Assembly: GCF_009497155.1 (NCBI RefSeq)
Contig: NZ_WINI01000003.1
Span: 124,001-188,000, forward strand
From: Glaciimonas soli
GTDB lineage: Bacteria > Pseudomonadota > Gammaproteobacteria > Burkholderiales > Burkholderiaceae_D
Direction: 5' to 3'
DNA: 64,000 nt
A model generated the notes under the pieces. That model did not search any database, was not told where the DNA came from, and saw nothing but the letters and a program-made list of their open reading frames with translations. Shown here piece by piece: positions 1 to 9,154 of the stretch. The first letter of the stretch is position 1. The number at the start of each line of letters is the position of its first letter. Both the position numbers and the translations under genes were made by a program.

Positions 1-345
1 CAAACGCCGATCTTGTGTAACCCCGGCAATGGAATCCTGGATGATTTTGAAATTGCCGTTTTTCTCGGTAAGTTGGTATAGAAAAATGATGTTGAGGACA
101 ATCCAGCCTATCGGCAACAAACCGGTAAGTATCCCCAAAAATGCAGCATTAGCAGCCAACCCCGCTGGCATGCCATAGGCAAAAATGGAGATCACCAGTG
201 CCGTTATCAATCCGGCAGCGGCAGCGATATGGGCCTTCCAACGCAAAAACCCCAAACCGACCAAAAGAACAACTACCGGCAAGGCGGCCAGCAAGGTCGA
301 AATCACCATATTATGAAATGGGTCGTATATTTGTTGCCAAATCAT
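1..345 (-). CDS. lldP: L-lactate permease, N-terminal part (cut by window edge)
   Basis: The visible 115 residues begin MIWQQIYDPFHNMVISTLLA and match the start of the LctP/LldP lactate permease family, which imports L-lactate with protons across the inner membrane. Hydrophobic segments at about residues 14-32, 38-57 and 66-88 fit the first membrane helices of this roughly 550-residue, 12-14-helix family. The ATG at 343-345 follows a GGAGA ribosome site at 351-355. The rest of the gene lies to the left of the window, so completeness cannot be judged. Glycolate permease (GlcA) is the closest alternative. The next gene, queF, is divergent and functionally unrelated. Confidence 0.85.
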   Translation of the reverse strand, partial: MIWQQIYDPFHNMVISTLLAALPVVVLLVGLGFLRWKAHIAAAAGLITALVISIFAYGMPAGLAANAAFLGILTGLLPIGWIVLNIIFLYQLTEKNGNFKIIQDSIAGVTQDRRL

Positions 346-565
346 GATTGTCTCCTTGTTTTTCCTTCTTTATTATTTCTTGTTGGAAACTATAGATTAG
401 CCCTATTTCGCATCTTTCACACGGAATTTGCAGCCATCCTTCATAAGAGCGCGTCTCGCCAGATCGGTGTGGGGTAAGCCTCTTTTTTGTTGAAAAAAAC
501 TGACTAGCGCAAAACATTCACGGCAATCTGGCAAAATACGGTCTTTCCGCAAAAAGCCATCCATC

Positions 566-1405
566 ATGACCGTTCCTCACACTCCCGACGCTTCGCCACT
601 GGGCAAACCGGCAACTTACATTGCGCAATATGACCCCTCTCTATTGTTTCCGATTGCCCGTTTAGGTAAACGGACAGAAATCGGCATCACTGGAACCTTG
701 CCATTTTTTGGTGTGGATATCTGGAATGCATATGAAGTGTCATGGTTGAATTCGCGTGGGAAACCGCAGGTCGCGATTGCGACAATTACAGCCCCGGCAG
801 ATTCGCCCAACATCATTGAGTCGAAGTCATTCAAACTCTATTTGAATTCATTCAACCAAACTAAATTAGCCAGCCCGGAAGCACTACTGGAGTTGCTGCG
901 CACAGATTTATCCGCAGCTTTCGGCGGGCCTGTCCAAGTTGTATTAACCGGGGCTGACGCCTTTGTCAACATGCAGTTAGAAGAACCGGAAGGTTTGTTG
1001 TTGGATCGACTGGATATTGAGGTAAGTGACTATCAACCTATGCCGAGCCTGCTCAGCACCGATCGCAATGCGGTGCCAGTCGAGGAAACGCTGGTGTCGC
1101 ATTTGCTTAAATCGAATTGTCTGGTAACCGGCCAGCCCGATTGGGGTAGCGTACAAATTCACTATGTCGGCACACCGATTAATCAAGAAGGTTTGCTGAA
1201 ATATTTGATCAGTTTCCGTGATCACAATGAATTTCATGAGCAATGTGTGGAGCGTATCTTTATGGATATTATGCAACGCTGCGCTCCGCAGAAACTGGCT
1301 GTGTATGCACGCTATACACGCCGCGGCGGTCTTGATATCAATCCTTGGCGGAGCAATTTTTCGACTGGAAAGCCGCCGTCAAATGCGCGCCTGGCGCGCC
1401 AATGA
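566..1405 (+). CDS. queF: NADPH-dependent 7-cyano-7-deazaguanine reductase QueF
   Basis: Reduces preQ0 to preQ1 in the cytoplasm, a step in making the queuosine wobble base of tRNA. At 279 residues it is the long, two-domain type found in gammaproteobacteria and betaproteobacteria. The substrate-binding [11 protein letters not shown] motif is at about residues 85-95. The nucleophilic cysteine sits in [13 protein letters not shown] at about residue 185, with the general-acid aspartate 7 residues later. The C-terminal part contains [16 protein letters not shown]. It is a single gene; the pagP reading frame follows after 169 bp. No preQ1 riboswitch is evident upstream. Family assignment is secure. 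Confidence 0.96.
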   Translation: MTVPHTPDASPLGKPATYIAQYDPSLLFPIARLGKRTEIGITGTLPFFGVDIWNAYEVSWLNSRGKPQVAIATITAPADSPNIIESKSFKLYLNSFNQTKLASPEALLELLRTDLSAAFGGPVQVVLTGADAFVNMQLEEPEGLLLDRLDIEVSDYQPMPSLLSTDRNAVPVEETLVSHLLKSNCLVTGQPDWGSVQIHYVGTPINQEGLLKYLISFRDHNEFHEQCVERIFMDIMQRCAPQKLAVYARYTRRGGLDINPWRSNFSTGKPPSNARLARQ

Positions 1406-1574
1406 TGGCTCAATCAATCTGACAAAATAGCTTGTTTTGATGTTTTTATTGTAACAATACGTGTAAATCAAGGAAAATATGGCCCAAATCGTCATACTTC
1501 CTTGAGTAAGCACCGTACCTCTTCAATGAGGTTCACACATTTTCTTCTTAATAAGCCCATATTTATAAGCCCAT

Positions 1575-2258
1575 ATGTCCAGAACTACCTCTTCTTTCTG
1601 CGCAGCTTTTATTGCGGCAGCCTTAGTTTCAGTAAGCGCTTATGCGCAGACCTATACCAGCGTAGATACCCAGCAAAGCAGCACCGCCACTGCACCACCA
1701 TCCGCACAACCGGCCACTTATGGGCCGCTAAACACCAGCACGGATAGCAACGTTAATCCGGGCTGGTGGAAACAAACCACCAACAGCATTCTGGATCGCC
1801 TGGACTACATTACGAATAACGGCTCGATGGAATTATATGTTCCGGGCTATTCTTATCATGGTCGCGGCACCTATACCCGCGAACGAATCGACGAACTGAA
1901 TGAAGAAGCTTGGGGTATCGGTGGCGGTCGTACTATCCGTAATGCTAGCGGCAATGATGAATCGGTCTACTTCCTCGCCTTCGCAGACTCTCATTCAAAG
2001 CCTGAGCTACATCTTGGCTATGCTTATGAATGGGTATTTGGCATTCCCAAAACTCCGCTTGAAATCAGCGCTGGCTATACGGCGATGTTGATGAGTCGTG
2101 CCGATTACTTCCATCATTTCCCGTTCCCAATGGCACTGCCACTGGCAGGTATCGGTACGAAAAAAGCAAAATTAATGTTCAGTTATGTGCCTCGCCTGTC
2201 TAAAAACAAAGGCAATGGCGATGTATTGTTTATCTTTACACGTTTCCAGGTTGATTAA
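1575..2258 (+). CDS. pagP: Lipid A palmitoyltransferase PagP
   Basis: Outer-membrane beta-barrel enzyme that moves a palmitate from phospholipid to lipid A, which in other bacteria raises resistance to cationic antimicrobial peptides. Residues 1-24 form a signal peptide ending AYAQ. A low-complexity Thr/Ser/Ala/Pro stretch at 27-60 precedes the barrel. Candidate catalytic residues are His95 (in YSYHGRGTY) and Asp138-Ser139 (in FADSHSKPE), matching the known His/Asp/Ser set. The PFPMALPLAGIG block and the C-terminal FTRFQ with its aromatic-rich final strand are typical of the family. No good ribosome site precedes the chosen ATG; direct TATAAGCCCATAT-like repeats lie just before it. Confidence 0.9.
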   Translation: MSRTTSSFCAAFIAAALVSVSAYAQTYTSVDTQQSSTATAPPSAQPATYGPLNTSTDSNVNPGWWKQTTNSILDRLDYITNNGSMELYVPGYSYHGRGTYTRERIDELNEEAWGIGGGRTIRNASGNDESVYFLAFADSHSKPELHLGYAYEWVFGIPKTPLEISAGYTAMLMSRADYFHHFPFPMALPLAGIGTKKAKLMFSYVPRLSKNKGNGDVLFIFTRFQVD

Positions 2259-2450
2259 GCCAGATCAGCAAGGTATCTTTCCATGCTGACAATCAAGTGT
2301 TGCACTTATGAATTAGGCCTATAATTACAGGGGTCAGGATACGGATGACAAATATCCAGTAGTCAGCCCAGCTGATTACTAAACTTACCCTTTGATTATT
2401 GGCCTTCATATGGCCTGCCATTTTCATGGTGCTCAACGCAAATTTGTATA

Positions 2451-2927
2451 ATGACTAATCTTGCAAAAATCCTGCCGGCACAAAATGTCGTTCTGGATCT
2501 GGATGTTTCCAGTAAAAAACGTGCCTTCGAACAAGTTGGCCTGATCTTCGAAAACAACTGCGGCATCGCCCGCTCCACCGTCTCTGACAATCTGTTTGCG
2601 CGTGAACGTTTAGGCTCTACCGGACTGGGTCATGGCGTCGCAGTGCCGCATGGCCGCGTCAAAGGTTTAAAAGCGCCATTAGCCGCATTTGTACGCTTGG
2701 CCGAACCCATCCCATTTGAATCGCCGGACGGCGAACCAGTGAAATTATTGGTGTTTCTGCTGGTTCCTGAACATGTCACCCAGCAGCATCTGGAAATTTT
2801 GTCTGAAGTGGCAGAAATGTTTTCCAGCGATGCCTTCCGGGAGGTTCTGAAAACAGAAACCGATCCGCTATCTGTTCATGCGAAATTACTTGAATGGCAG
2901 CCAGACAATGCCGAGCATACACATTGA
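2451..2927 (+). CDS. ptsN: Nitrogen-PTS enzyme IIA, PtsN
   Basis: Phosphoryl acceptor at the end of the regulatory nitrogen PTS (EI-Ntr, NPr, EIIA-Ntr), which adjusts potassium transport and sigma-54 related functions rather than carrying sugar. 158 residues covering one EIIA-Ntr domain. The active-site histidine is H67 in GHGVAVPHGR. It heads ptsN-hprK-rapZ, all on the plus strand. In many relatives rpoN and hpf lie immediately upstream; here pagP does, so the cluster is split or rearranged at this point. The start is preceded by the AT-rich GTATA and no clear Shine-Dalgarno site. Confidence 0.95.
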   Translation: MTNLAKILPAQNVVLDLDVSSKKRAFEQVGLIFENNCGIARSTVSDNLFARERLGSTGLGHGVAVPHGRVKGLKAPLAAFVRLAEPIPFESPDGEPVKLLVFLLVPEHVTQQHLEILSEVAEMFSSDAFREVLKTETDPLSVHAKLLEWQPDNAEHTH

Positions 2928-3076
2928 TGCAGATGGTGTGTCGTTACGCAAGTTATGGCGTAATCTCCACCAGGTGCAACGCTGACCGCTGGTGAATAGA
3001 GAGAGCCACATAATCCATGCTCATTGCGATCCATCCTACTTTTCTTTACCTATAAGCGCCATCAGCGCCAGACACT

Positions 3077-4024
3077 ATGCCCTCATCCACGCCGCTATCG
3101 ATTCAACAGCTTTATGAAGACAATCGCGAGTCGCTGCAGCTCGGCTGGTTTGCTGGTTTCCCTGGCGGCGAACGCTTGATTTCTGGTGATGCAGCATCCG
3201 CCGCCGATCAGGTTGGCCATTTAAATTTGATACACCCCGGACGCATTCAGGTTTTCGGTCACCAGGAAACGCAATACTACAAACGTTTATCAGAAACATC
3301 GCGCGCCTATCAAACCGCGGAATTGGTCGGCGGCGAGCCACCGGCATTTATCATCGCGCAAGGATTGGAAACGCCAGCCGACATTCTCGATATTTGCGAC
3401 GCCAAAAATATTCCGCTGTTTTCGACACCATTGCCTGCTGCGCAGGTGATTGATTATTTGCGCGTTTATTTGTCCAAAAAACTCGCTCAGCGTATTACCA
3501 TGCATGGCGTTTTTATGGACGTGCTGGGAGTTGGCGTTCTGATTACTGGCGAATCCGGTTTGGGTAAAAGTGAACTTGGGCTGGAATTGATTTCACGTAG
3601 TCATGGATTGGTCGCTGACGATGCCGTTGAATTCGCTCGCATTGCGCCGAATATGATCGAAGGCCGTTGTCCGTCACTGCTGCAGAATTTATTGGAAGTA
3701 CGCGGCCTTGGTCTGCTCGATATCAAAACCATCTTCGGTGAAACCGCGGTACGACGCAAAATGCGTTTAAAGCTCATCGTCCATCTGGTTCGCCGCGCAA
3801 CGCTGGAAGAAAATTATGAGCGACTGCCGCTAGATGCACATTACGACGATGTGTTGGGACTGCCGATACGCAAAGTGATTATTCCAGTTGCCGCAGGTCG
3901 CAATATTGCGGTTCTGCTTGAAGCAGCGGTACGCAATACGATTTTGCAATTACGCGGCATTGACACACTAAAAGACTTCATTGCACGACAACGTGCAGCG
4001 ATGGATTACGATAGCGATGCATGA
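3077..4024 (+). CDS. hprK: HPr kinase/phosphorylase
   Basis: Bifunctional enzyme that phosphorylates and dephosphorylates the regulatory serine of HPr-type proteins. 315 residues, the usual length. The N-terminal domain is about residues 1-135. The catalytic domain has the conserved MHGVFMDV segment (H143), Walker A GESGLGKS at 158-165 and the HprK signature [10 protein letters not shown] near 206-215. It lies between ptsN and rapZ, so it probably links HPr phosphorylation state to the nitrogen PTS. No sugar-specific PTS permease is present in the window. Confidence 0.96.
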   Translation: MPSSTPLSIQQLYEDNRESLQLGWFAGFPGGERLISGDAASAADQVGHLNLIHPGRIQVFGHQETQYYKRLSETSRAYQTAELVGGEPPAFIIAQGLETPADILDICDAKNIPLFSTPLPAAQVIDYLRVYLSKKLAQRITMHGVFMDVLGVGVLITGESGLGKSELGLELISRSHGLVADDAVEFARIAPNMIEGRCPSLLQNLLEVRGLGLLDIKTIFGETAVRRKMRLKLIVHLVRRATLEENYERLPLDAHYDDVLGLPIRKVIIPVAAGRNIAVLLEAAVRNTILQLRGIDTLKDFIARQRAAMDYDSDA

Positions 4025-4094
4025 TTTAGTATCTATGCAAAATTGTCATTAGAGCGTCATGATGACGTGACAATACTTACGGTATTATCTGTCT

Positions 4095-4961
4095 ATGCAC
4101 ATAATTCTTATCACTGGTATATCTGGCTCTGGCAAATCGATCGCTCTTCGCGTGCTCGAAGATGCCGGTTACTTTTGCATCGACAATTTACCGCCGAAAC
4201 TGTTACGCGCTCTGGTTACTAACAGCCTGCAAGACGGCGTAGAAACGCTGGTGGTCGCCACCGATGCGCGCAGCGCAGATTCACTCGCAAGCCTGCCTTC
4301 CGACATTGCACAACTCAAAGCCGAAGGACATGATGTCAAAGTACTATTCTTGACCTCATCCACCGAAGCACTGGTTGCACGCTTTTCAGAAACGCGTCGT
4401 AGCCACCCACTATCGCATCGTATTCGCCCGGATCAAAATCCGGCTGATCGCCTGACCTTGATTGAATGCATACAGGCTGAACGTGAACTATTGGTTGAGA
4501 TTGAGGGTTTAGGCCATACCATAGACACGTCGGATCTAAGTACGAACAAATTGCGACGTTGGGTCAAAGATCTGATCGATACGCAACATGCATCGCTGAC
4601 ATTGATGTTCGAATCATTTGCTTTCAAACATGGCGTTCCATTGGATGCTGATTTGGTGTTTGACGTGCGTACGCTGCCGAATCCACATTACGATCCACTG
4701 CTACGTCCGTTCAGCGGTCGCGATCAGCCTGTCATCAATTTTCTGAATTCTCAACCACAAGTGGCGGATCTGCTAAACGATATCAGTACCTTCGTTGCCA
4801 AATGGCTGCCGTCTTTCAAACAAGACAATCGCAGCTATCTCACCGTCGCCATAGGTTGCACTGGCGGACAACATCGTTCTGTGTATATGGTGGAACAACT
4901 GGCAAAACAATTCGCGGAAACAGAGCAAGTGGTCGTCAGGCATCGTCAGTTGAATTATTGA
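4095..4961 (+). CDS. rapZ: RNase adapter RapZ
   Basis: RNA-binding adapter that in E. coli brings the small RNA GlmZ to RNase E and so tunes glucosamine-6-phosphate synthase. 288 residues. Walker A GISGSGKS is at residues 8-15, followed by the conserved FCIDNLPP segment. The C-terminal domain carries [13 protein letters not shown], which is strongly conserved in the family. Third gene of ptsN-hprK-rapZ. Whether this organism has GlmZ-like RNAs cannot be seen here. Confidence 0.95.
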   Translation: MHIILITGISGSGKSIALRVLEDAGYFCIDNLPPKLLRALVTNSLQDGVETLVVATDARSADSLASLPSDIAQLKAEGHDVKVLFLTSSTEALVARFSETRRSHPLSHRIRPDQNPADRLTLIECIQAERELLVEIEGLGHTIDTSDLSTNKLRRWVKDLIDTQHASLTLMFESFAFKHGVPLDADLVFDVRTLPNPHYDPLLRPFSGRDQPVINFLNSQPQVADLLNDISTFVAKWLPSFKQDNRSYLTVAIGCTGGQHRSVYMVEQLAKQFAETEQVVVRHRQLNY

Positions 4962-5003
4962 ATTCTTCCGTCTCCCATCAGCAGGGAGCAGAGCAAAACG
5001 CCA

Positions 5004-6158
5004 TCACTTGCCAAACAGCCCCAGCAATAATTTCTTAACTGGCGCTGGCAACGGCGCATCAGCCAATTTATCTACGTCATACCAAACATGCGACGATTGC
5101 GCGATCATGGCAAATCGTCGTTCCAGATGAACCTGAAACGGCGAAATATGCAATTTGAAATGCGTAAAAACATGCGAGAACGACGGCAAAATGTCGCATG
5201 CAGCAAGATTGCCAAACATGGCGGTAGCTCGCGTCAATTCAATATCCAGATCTGCGGTCATGTCGATTTCCGGCAACGACAACAAGCCGCCCCAAATACC
5301 ACTATCAGGTCGCTGCTCCAGCAACACTAGCCCTTGATCGACAATGATCAGCATACCGGTTTGCTTCTCCGGAATCGCCTTCTTAGGCTTACGAACCGGC
5401 AGTTGCGCCACTCTGTCAGTGGCCAGGGCGACGCAGCGCTTTGCCAACGGACATGCGTCGCAAGATGGCTTGCTGCGCGTGCAGAGTGTCGCCCCCATAT
5501 CCATCAAGCCTTGCGTGTAGGACTCGACACCCTGCTCCGGCAACAATGCCTCTGCCCGCCGCCACATCGGCTCTTCCACTTGTTTTGCGCCGGGATAGCC
5601 ATCTATGCCAAATACGCGAGCAAAAACGCGTTTGACATTACCGTCCAAAATCGCCGCGCGTACGCCGTAAGAAAATGCAGCGATGGCTGCCGCGGTGGAT
5701 CTGCCTATGCCAGGCAGGTCTTGCAGCAAAGCAGGATCGCGTGGAAAGACTCCAGCATATTCCGCAACTACACGCTGCGCGCAACGATGTAAATTGCGTG
5801 CGCGGGTGTAATAGCCGAGGCCACTCCAATGCGACATCACTTCTTCGCTGCTTGCTTGCGCCAAACTTTGCACATCAGGAAAGCTGGCCAGGAATTTTTG
5901 ATAATATGGAATCACCGCCGTCACCTGCGTTTGCTGCAGCATGATTTCCGATAACCAAACCCGATACGGATCGCTGGTATTTTGCCAAGGCAAGCTATGT
6001 CGCCCATGTTGCTTTTGCCAGCTAATCACGGCATCTGAAAAAGACGGATCGACAAATTCTGCCCGATCTGCCTGCGCCGGAATTTTATTTGCCCGTTGCT
6101 TTTTCTCTGTAATCTCTGTATCTACTGAATTGCCAGAATTTCCAATTACACGCTTCAT
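5004..6158 (-). CDS. mutY: A/G-specific adenine glycosylase MutY
   Basis: Removes adenine mispaired with 8-oxoguanine. 384 residues. The catalytic Glu is E71 in SEIMLQQTQV. The helix-hairpin-helix LPGIGRSTA is at about 148-156 and the catalytic Asp is D172 in ILDGNVKR. Iron-sulfur cysteines C226, C233, C236 and C242 have the C-x6-C-x2-C-x5-C spacing. A C-terminal NUDIX-like domain (about 265-380) would recognise 8-oxoG. The first about 40 residues are a non-conserved, charged extension. The ATG directly follows the stop codon of the dynamin-like gene, suggesting translational coupling; an internal start is possible. Confidence 0.95.
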   Translation of the reverse strand: MKRVIGNSGNSVDTEITEKKQRANKIPAQADRAEFVDPSFSDAVISWQKQHGRHSLPWQNTSDPYRVWLSEIMLQQTQVTAVIPYYQKFLASFPDVQSLAQASSEEVMSHWSGLGYYTRARNLHRCAQRVVAEYAGVFPRDPALLQDLPGIGRSTAAAIAAFSYGVRAAILDGNVKRVFARVFGIDGYPGAKQVEEPMWRRAEALLPEQGVESYTQGLMDMGATLCTRSKPSCDACPLAKRCVALATDRVAQLPVRKPKKAIPEKQTGMLIIVDQGLVLLEQRPDSGIWGGLLSLPEIDMTADLDIELTRATAMFGNLAACDILPSFSHVFTHFKLHISPFQVHLERRFAMIAQSSHVWYDVDKLADAPLPAPVKKLLLGLFGK

Positions 6159-8135
6159 CTATGCCGCATTTCTCAATGATCTCGTTTTCGATCCATGCTC
6201 TGGATTTATCACATCCTTTAATGCAAGCTCATGTGCCGTCAATGTTTTATGTTGCGCATCAAGCGCCGCATGCAATGTTTCTATCGTCGCGATTTTTTCT
6301 TCCAAACTGTCAATCGCGACATGCACGCGCGCTATCGAATCCAGTCTTTGTTTGAGTTGCCCATTGTGCGCACGGATTTGCTCTTCCAGTGGTGCCATCA
6401 CTACTTTCAACCATGAATCAACATCACGATTAGCCTGCAAGAAATTCATTTTGACGCGAGAAGCTATCGAGTCAAAGAATTTTTGCATGATCACTACCTG
6501 GCTGGTTTTGAGCAATGTCACTGCGCCAAATTGACGTTGGTATGCGCCTTCAATCAACCTTAATTCTTGCTGATATTTATCTAGCGAAAATGGCATAGGT
6601 GTCGACAATGCCAAACCATGTTCGGTCGAAAATTTACGATACATGATGCTCATCATTTCAGAAATTTCGTCGGTTTTTTGACTGGAGGCGACCAGATTAG
6701 CCTGGGCTTTTTCAAAAAACGTTTTCACCGCAGAACGAAAGCCGGCAGTAAACATACTGCCTTCCATCTCTTCCTTAGTTTGCCGAATTTCTTCTTTGAT
6801 GATGCTCATACTCAAAGTGGTAAACACTTCAGATGACAGGCGCGAAAATACCATGCGCGTCCCCTGCAATTTTTGCAGGCTTTCATCGAACTCTTTTTTC
6901 TCAATATCGATGCGCTTCATCATATGCGTGATGATGTTAGTGTTTTTCCCGCGCAGACTTTTAAGCTCCATCAATTGTTCTACGATATTACGCTTGCGCG
7001 CAGCCATGACGGCCTGTTTGGCTGCCGTCAAATCGTCAATATCAGCCATCAATTGAGAGCAAATGATATTGCGCTTGGCAGGAATCAATTCATGACTAAG
7101 CGCATTTTCGAATGCGGGCAAACGGCTTCGCTCCAGCAATGCGCGCTCGTCGTTGATTTTTCCTACCAAGCCCTTTTGCGCCGACACGGGATATATTTGC
7201 GACGCGGATAAACCTAAGGTTTGGGCAACGGAGCTGATCTGATGATTAATCTGACTTTCTATTTCCGCTTCTGAACGCAGCTCATCCCACATACTGTCGA
7301 TCTTATTGAGCACCACCATACGCCCTGCGCCGCTACCGATATGATTGCGCCAGACATCAATATCGCTCTTGGTCACACCCGTGTCAGCAGCAAGAATGAA
7401 TAGCACGGCATGTGCATTCGGAATCAGGTTCAAGGTTAACTCTGGCTCGGTACCGATAGCGTTTAATCCCGGCGTATCGATAATCACCAAACCTTGTTTT
7501 AGCAAAGGATGTGGAAAATTGACGATGGCATGGCGCCATTGTGAAATTTGCACGCGACCAGCATCGTCAGTCGCCAGCGCCGCATCCGGATCATCTTCAT
7601 CAAATAAACCGTAGCGCTTAGCTTCTTCTTGTGAAACCCATTTGGTCAGACTCACTTGTTTAAAGGCTTCCAGCATCCCGTCCGCAGATGAAATGTCGAG
7701 TGGCAGTACCGTCCAGACATGCTGACTGTTTTTATAGTCGCTGGTTGACAGAGCATCGGCGCGGGTTTCGATCGGCAGTAAACGTATGCAAGCGGGGAAC
7801 GATGGATCGTACAATAATTCAGTCGGGCACATCGTGGTGCGACCAGCAGATGACGGCAAGATACGTTGCCCGTAATCGGCGAAAAATAAGGCGTTGATCA
7901 ATTCCGATTTGCCGCGTGAGAATTCCGCGACAAAAGCAATCGTCAATTTATCATCATCCAAACGCGCCAACGCTTTGTTGATGCGCTGAGCGCTTACGCT
8001 ATCGGACAAATTTGCTTCTGTCGTCCACTCCTGATAGCGCTGTAAAGCCGCTCCCACTGCAGCACGCCAATCGCTATATTGTTGAAATTTTTGTACCAGA
8101 TTACTGGTTGCGCCCATTGCGTTCATTGTGCTCAC
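6159..8135 (-). CDS. Dynamin-like GTPase
   Basis: Large GTPase of the bacterial dynamin-like family (658 residues). These proteins typically work at membranes; the role here is unknown. The P-loop reads AEFSRGKS at about 70-77, with Ala in place of the first Gly. A threonine-rich switch region (RTTMCPTEL) is at about 99-107, DTPG at 220-223 and NKID at 277-280. The rest is helical and charged, consistent with a stalk, with a coiled-coil tendency near 370-420 and 590-640. The GTG start is chosen because AGGAG lies 8 nt upstream; the next ATG would be 17 nt away. It abuts mutY with no spacer. Confidence 0.85.
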   Translation of the reverse strand: MSTMNAMGATSNLVQKFQQYSDWRAAVGAALQRYQEWTTEANLSDSVSAQRINKALARLDDDKLTIAFVAEFSRGKSELINALFFADYGQRILPSSAGRTTMCPTELLYDPSFPACIRLLPIETRADALSTSDYKNSQHVWTVLPLDISSADGMLEAFKQVSLTKWVSQEEAKRYGLFDEDDPDAALATDDAGRVQISQWRHAIVNFPHPLLKQGLVIIDTPGLNAIGTEPELTLNLIPNAHAVLFILAADTGVTKSDIDVWRNHIGSGAGRMVVLNKIDSMWDELRSEAEIESQINHQISSVAQTLGLSASQIYPVSAQKGLVGKINDERALLERSRLPAFENALSHELIPAKRNIICSQLMADIDDLTAAKQAVMAARKRNIVEQLMELKSLRGKNTNIITHMMKRIDIEKKEFDESLQKLQGTRMVFSRLSSEVFTTLSMSIIKEEIRQTKEEMEGSMFTAGFRSAVKTFFEKAQANLVASSQKTDEISEMMSIMYRKFSTEHGLALSTPMPFSLDKYQQELRLIEGAYQRQFGAVTLLKTSQVVIMQKFFDSIASRVKMNFLQANRDVDSWLKVVMAPLEEQIRAHNGQLKQRLDSIARVHVAIDSLEEKIATIETLHAALDAQHKTLTAHELALKDVINPEHGSKTRSLRNAA

Positions 8136-8158
8136 TGAATCAACTCCTGATTTTTATT

Positions 8159-8980
8159 TTATTTTTGACAATTTTTACAATAAAACGTTGACCGCTGCCC
8201 TTGTTTTATCTGCTCTATCAACGCACCGCATATTTTACAAGGTTGCCCCGCACGATCATAAACGAAATAGCTCTGTTGGAAATAGCCAGTTTGCCCATCT
8301 GCACCAATAAAATCACGCAAGGTGCTGCCACCTTTTGCAATCGCCCGCGCTAAAATTTCTCGTATGGCGGCCGCCAATTTATCATATCGCGCTAAACCGA
8401 TACGATGCGCTGCGGTCTTGGGATTGATTCCGGCTTGAAACAGGCTTTCGGAAGCGTAAATATTACCAACGCCAACCACGATATCGCCAGCCAGTAAAAC
8501 CTGTTTGATCGGGGCACTGCGGTGACGTGTTTGCTGATACAAAATCTGCCCCGAAAATACATCTTCCAGCGGCTCTATCCCCAAACCACGCAATAACGGA
8601 TGCTGCTCAACCGGTCCTTTTTCTGCGTCATGCCACAGCACCGCACCAAAGCGGCGCGGATCAGTCATACGCATCACCTGCTGCCCCACGACTAAATCGA
8701 AATGATCGTGCTTTTTCGGGATGGTTTCCAATGGAAGAATACGCAAATTTCCCGACATCCCCAAATGAATAATCAGGCTGCCATGATCAAAGTGAATTAA
8801 CAGGTATTTGCCGCGCCGGCCTGTGCCGCGCACCCGGCAACCGATTAGATGATTCGCCAGATCCAGTGGAAATGGCCAACGTAAACCGCTGTGCCGAAAA
8901 ATGACAGCAGTGACAATCTGCCCCTCAAGATAAGGCGTAACGCCACGCCGCGTGACTTCAACTTCTGGGAGTTCTGGCAT
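8159..8980 (-). CDS. mutM: Formamidopyrimidine-DNA glycosylase MutM/Fpg
   Basis: Bifunctional glycosylase/AP lyase that excises 8-oxoguanine and ring-opened purines. 273 residues, the usual length. It starts MPELPEVEVTRRG, whose Pro2 becomes the catalytic N-terminus, followed by Glu3. The H2TH region contains VGVGNIYASE. A C-terminal zinc finger holds four cysteines (CKIC...CKNC), ending QK. With mutY downstream on the same strand, two of the three GO-repair enzymes lie close together, separated by the dynamin-like gene. Confidence 0.97.
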   Translation of the reverse strand: MPELPEVEVTRRGVTPYLEGQIVTAVIFRHSGLRWPFPLDLANHLIGCRVRGTGRRGKYLLIHFDHGSLIIHLGMSGNLRILPLETIPKKHDHFDLVVGQQVMRMTDPRRFGAVLWHDAEKGPVEQHPLLRGLGIEPLEDVFSGQILYQQTRHRSAPIKQVLLAGDIVVGVGNIYASESLFQAGINPKTAAHRIGLARYDKLAAAIREILARAIAKGGSTLRDFIGADGQTGYFQQSYFVYDRAGQPCKICGALIEQIKQGQRSTFYCKNCQK

Positions 8981-9154
8981 AGTGCAAGGTAAATCCTATG
9001 AACTTGTTAAGCAAATACAACTCGAACATCACCATCTACGCGACGCGAACGGCCCGTTTCAGCGTAAAATCAACTTACTTCGACAACCACCTTCGATAAT
9101 ACAAATATAGGAACAACAGACGTTATTTCTATATTTGTCAGCCGGGATATTCTC

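Noticed and set aside
2446-2456. TATAATG at the ptsN start as a leaderless-transcript promoter
   Set aside because: No -35 hexamer at a suitable distance; AT-rich chance match is as likely.
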